From NCBI RefSeq assembly GCF_932526225.1, contig NC_064046.1, positions 2,294,001 through 2,358,000 of the forward strand: a stretch of 64,000 nucleotides of DNA, given 5' to 3'. Each line of letters starts with the position of its first letter. The stretch's first letter is position 1. The DNA comes from Nematostella vectensis. Taxonomy: Eukaryota > Cnidaria > Anthozoa > Actiniaria > Edwardsiidae. Under the pieces are notes generated by a model. It searched no databases. It saw nothing but the letters and a program-made list of their open reading frames with translations, and was not told the origin of the DNA. The translations under genes were made by a program, and so were the position numbers. Below, one piece after another: positions 43,001 through 64,000 of this stretch.

Positions 43001-44343
43001 ATTTTGGCCGTGTTATTCGAGTCTTTATCAGTTTAGATGACTAGCTTTACACCTCAAAGATTCAAAAGAAACCCACTTTTGAGAAACTCCCGGTCGTGGG
43101 GCCTGGGTTCTTTGCAGGACTGCTCGCTCCGTACAGATCTTTCGCTGTTGGCAATCGTCGGTTTCCGGTATCAGGAACCAAAGGGGTACCACAAGAGATA
43201 CAGGTGCTTGGTTCACACAGGGCCTTAGAGAGCGAGGGACTTGTTGGGCTTTCTCCTCTTTTAGCACCCTACGTGGTGATAAGATTTAGCTATGAATTGA
43301 TCATTATCAGAGATTTTCTCATAGCTTATCCTTTCGACCGTCCATGTCAGAACTGGATTACCCAGCTAAGATTGTATAACAAGAATCTGATAATTCAATT
43401 TGTGCTTTTTCATGAAAGGTAAACTTTAAAAGCACTGGCATATACACATTGGCACCAGTCGTGCCAAGACGGGACGTTAGCACATTATGCTCGTGTGCTT
43501 TTAAAGTTCCCTTTTTTATGAAAGGTATATTTTTGCAAATAAAAATGGACAATTCAAAAGTTTCATATGAAGAAAACGTTGTCGTTTTGGGGGTCTGGTA
43601 CCGAGAAATCTTAGATTCTTTACCAAAACTTTCTCCATAGACTAAAGATGATCACCGTCACTGTTTGTCTTTTCTGATCACAAGTCACAAAGTTAAAAAG
43701 CACCTGCGGTACGGCAGCCTTAAAAATAACAAGAATCATGCAGTTTTTCCAAATAAGGAATATATTAGTTTCCTTATATGGAAGTGACCGCGTTTGTCAA
43801 AAACGACAATTTTTGGCTTAATTTTCTTGATATGTAGATTTTTGAAGTTTCAAAATGCTTACCGCAAATGCTTGTTTCAATAGTTTTGCATATAAAGCAC
43901 TCTTTCTTTTTAAAATACATGTATATACCATTTAGGGTTGTAGCCCGGGGGCCCCCATTTTCTACAAGCATAATGTATGAGACATTATCTAAAATACAGG
44001 AGAAAATGCCTTGAAAGGGCTTTTTGGGCCTCTCCTGTTAAAAATCCTTGTTCAGTTGAAATAATATCAATACCTTCTCGTTTGTGTTCCTTGCCGTGGC
44101 TATTTCTCCTCCTGGCGGCCTACCCTTGTCCCATCTGGTCTGGTTTTCTAAGCGTCTGTTTTGCAATTTGGTGGAAACAACTACATACCCTTCACTCTTC
44201 CCGGGGGGAAATTTGGTCACTTCTATTTCATACAAGTCCTCGCCGTTGTATAAACGCGTACGGAAGCAGTCGGGGACGTCTTCCACGCGGCAGTTGGTTA
44301 TGATCGAGGCAATCGTTAATATATGATCAATATTCCTGCCCAT
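40002..44343 (-). CDS. Unrecognised proline-rich, low-complexity protein with three tandem exons
   Basis: Exons on minus: 44343-44074, 43268-43077, 42489-42298, 41960-41769, 41558-41303, 40977-40679, 40595-40002; 664 codons plus stop, all phases consistent. Residues 1-90 form a compact-looking N-terminal region (DHILTIASIITNCRVEDVPD, LYEIEVTKFPPGKSEGYVVV) that I cannot assign. Three 64-codon Ser/Thr/Pro-rich repeats follow, each GAK..SPSL..CEPST..CGTP..GNRRL.TAK.LYGA.SPAK. Next come a basic stretch (FSIFGKRLEFRWKKPWKRH) and a Lys/Asn/Glu-rich segment. The terminal exon has a proline-rich array (PPLPPLP, PLPPLPS) of SH3/WW/EVH1-ligand type, then basic Ser/Thr motifs (PRRNTIAEEE, KRRQTVS) that could be basophilic kinase sites. 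An adaptor or scaffold role is a guess. It is head-to-head with ACP5. Confidence 0.75.
41769..43268 (-). repeat. Three tandem 192-bp exons with flanking intron sequence
   Basis: Exon copies at 43268-43077, 42489-42298 and 41960-41769 are each exactly 192 bp, phase 0 at both ends, and open. The 42489 and 41960 copies are much closer to each other than to the 43268 copy. All share the start GGTGCTA and the donor GTGGG. Equal length and symmetric phase mean copies can be added, lost or skipped without a frameshift. Confidence 0.9.
42541..42692 (+). mobile_element. Family A element, copy 2 (best preserved)
   Basis: Perfect 12-bp inverted ends GGCGTAGCCAGG and CCTGGCTACGCC, a G/C-rich run, and core words ATGAGACATTATCTAAAATA and ATGCCTTGAAA. 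It lies in an intron of the proline-rich gene between exon copies. Confidence 0.85.
43940..44050 (+). mobile_element. Family A element, partial copy
   Basis: GTAGCCCGGGGGCCCCC, AATGTATGAGACATTATCTA, ATGCCTTGAAA and CTCCTGTTAAAAATCC match the other family A copies. The right end is cut at AAAATCCTTG, 24 bp from the donor of exon 1 of the proline-rich gene. Confidence 0.8.
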
Positions 44344-45651
44344 CGTTATAATATTTCCTTAAAATAAAACGCCGATTTTCTTGTTAGAATAAAAGGTTGA
44401 ATTCACTTGTCAATGACTTTGGAATCTAATTCTGTTGTAATTAGCGTTTGTGACGTCATTTATTAGAATCACGGTTGTCACTAATTAGCCTCGTTTTAGT
44501 GGTTTACAATAGAAGCCTTGCTATTTGCTGGGTTTTTTTTTACATGCATTTCTAGTTCAAATGGTTTTGTTTCTTCTCTTTCCTCTCTACAACAAGATAA
44601 CATAATTCTGTGCAATGCTGTCTCGATCCAGGGCGCGCGCTCTGGGGCTGTCCTTTTCAGCTCACTGAGTTGCACGGGGAGAGAGATTATTCCTTTTATG
44701 ACGGAAAGGGACTTGTGAACAAAAAAAAAATAAAAAAATAACAATACCATAAGCCAAACAAGTTCGATTTTTTTTAATTACTCTATTTTGTATTTTGTAT
44801 TTTTTTTTTAAATTCGCATAACTCGAACTACTGCCAATTTCAGTTTCTGTAACTGTTTGGACAAATTCTACCTGTTAATTAACTCGAATACTCCAATGTC
44901 GAATGTTAAAAAAAACTATTTCGATAGTTTTGATATAATTCTGTTGTTAATAGTTCTGAATATCACAGAAAACAATAAAAAAAACCATAACCGCCAATAG
45001 TTTTTAATTGACACCATTAATGCCAACCCCGCTAGCTCCATTCATAATTTTTACCTTCAAAGTTCCTTTGGCCGGGTTCTTAAAGCCGCATTGTCACCAG
45101 TTTACTTTCAGTCGATTACGTAACAATCTCCGATGATTTTTAACGGAAAACACGAAAAATATTTCATAATATAGAAAGCAGTGTGTCTATTGGAAGTTTC
45201 TTTGAGGATGTGACTGCTACTTTAGAGCGGATGGCCTGTTAAATATCTCGGATTCGAATAGATTCTTTTGTCTTTTAACGGTTGAAGTTTCCGTCGGACC
45301 TCCGGAAGTAAACTGGTGACAATGCGGCTTTAAATATATTTCGATTTAAAGCCCATTAAAACAAGACAGTTGGTTGAAGTGTTCAATCCCTAATTAATAA
45401 ATGATTAATTTCTTATTGTAGATTTGCATGTGTTATTTGTCTGTCGATGAATGCACAATGTTGCCTCCCCGCTGACGTTCTTAGGCGTGTTGCATTACAT
45501 TGGATTCCGCCCAAAAAAACAACCGCGTGGGGGAGGCTAGGTGTGTTCAATTGCCAGCCAGATTAACATCTAGCCTGATAAACTTGCAAATCCAGTATTC
45601 GTAAAGGTCTCTGTTCAAGACTAGCGCTTATATATCCGCTATCTGTCGCAA
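44344..45651. other. Intergenic region between divergent genes
   Basis: Upstream flank shared by the proline-rich gene (minus) and ACP5 (plus). Apart from the TTAA element at 45080-45333 no feature is seen. Short frames near 44496-44750 show no domain. Confidence 0.5.
45080..45333. mobile_element. MITE with TTAA ends, copy 2 (reverse orientation)
   Basis: Ends TTAAAGCCGCATTGTCACCA and TGGTGACAATGCGGCTTTAA, 254 bp, TTAA on both sides. Internal sequence matches copy 1 at 4323-4570 in reverse (e.g. GAGGATGTGACTG, GGCCTGTTAAATATCTC). Confidence 0.88.
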
Positions 45652-63632
<17,981 letters not shown>

Positions 63633-64000
63633 CAAACGAGAGGAGAATGGAGATAAGCATCGCCTTCAGTCCCCATATACTCTGAGTCCCTGTGACATTT
63701 TATATAGAGAGGAGAATGGAAACAAGTAAAGGACAAATCAGAGTTCAGCTTTAACCTCGATCTATTTGGATCCCTGTGCTTTAAAATAGAAAGAATTTGG
63801 GACATATATTTTCCATGAATTATTGTTCGCTTTTACCTCGATCAACAGGGATAACTGTGTCTTTATAAAAGTGATAACAAGTATTTGTATGTATGTGTAG
63901 CCGTGCTGGACAGCAATCTACTGTGTTTACTGTATATAACGAGATAAATATTAGGCAGCATCTGTGGAACATTTTTTATTAAGATTTTCCTTTTACAACA

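Overview
This 64 kb window is eukaryotic nuclear DNA. All confident genes are split by GT..AG introns and encode animal proteins: SAC1 phosphoinositide phosphatase, NUDCD1, beta-tubulins and type 5 acid phosphatase. The intron density, moderate GC content, many short inverted-repeat elements with poly-G tracts and long minisatellites would suit an anthozoan cnidarian such as a sea anemone. That assignment is inference; only 'animal' is directly supported.

Layout. 109-9142 (+) holds the 3' 16 coding exons of a SAC1 (SACM1L) gene whose 5' end lies outside the window; one intron carries a 3.3 kb minisatellite. 10675-15350 (-) is a complete seven-exon NUDCD1 gene, convergent with SAC1. 16114-38279 is a beta-tubulin cluster: a canonical gene on minus (16114-18111), a strongly divergent nine-exon gene on plus (19514-33005), and a second canonical gene on plus (35291-38279). 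The two canonical genes are nearly identical from exon 4 to the 3' UTR but not upstream, which looks like gene conversion or a partial inverted duplication. The divergent gene has an 8.2 kb intron that contains a broken, intronless methyltransferase pseudogene. 40002-44343 (-) is an unrecognised gene for a proline-rich, low-complexity protein, with three tandem 192-bp exons and a decayed tandem copy of its 3' exons. 45652-63632 (+) is a complete seven-exon ACP5-type purple acid phosphatase gene. Its introns hold several inverted-repeat elements, a 4.8 kb 22-bp minisatellite, a CR1/L2-like LINE fragment, and a second LINE inserted into a fold-back transposon.

Exon boundaries were placed by hand. 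For every gene the summed exon lengths give an intact frame: SAC1 465 aa (partial), NUDCD1 572 aa, tubulins 447, 470 and 446 aa, proline-rich protein 664 aa, and ACP5 317 aa. The genes do not form an operon-like system. The cluster is tubulin paralogues plus unrelated housekeeping or secreted-enzyme genes.

The most unusual recurring structure is local duplication of exon ends. In SAC1 (twice), in both canonical tubulins, in the divergent tubulin and at the ACP5 stop codon, a tandem repeat starts in the last bases of an exon and runs into the flanking noncoding DNA, usually copying the splice donor.
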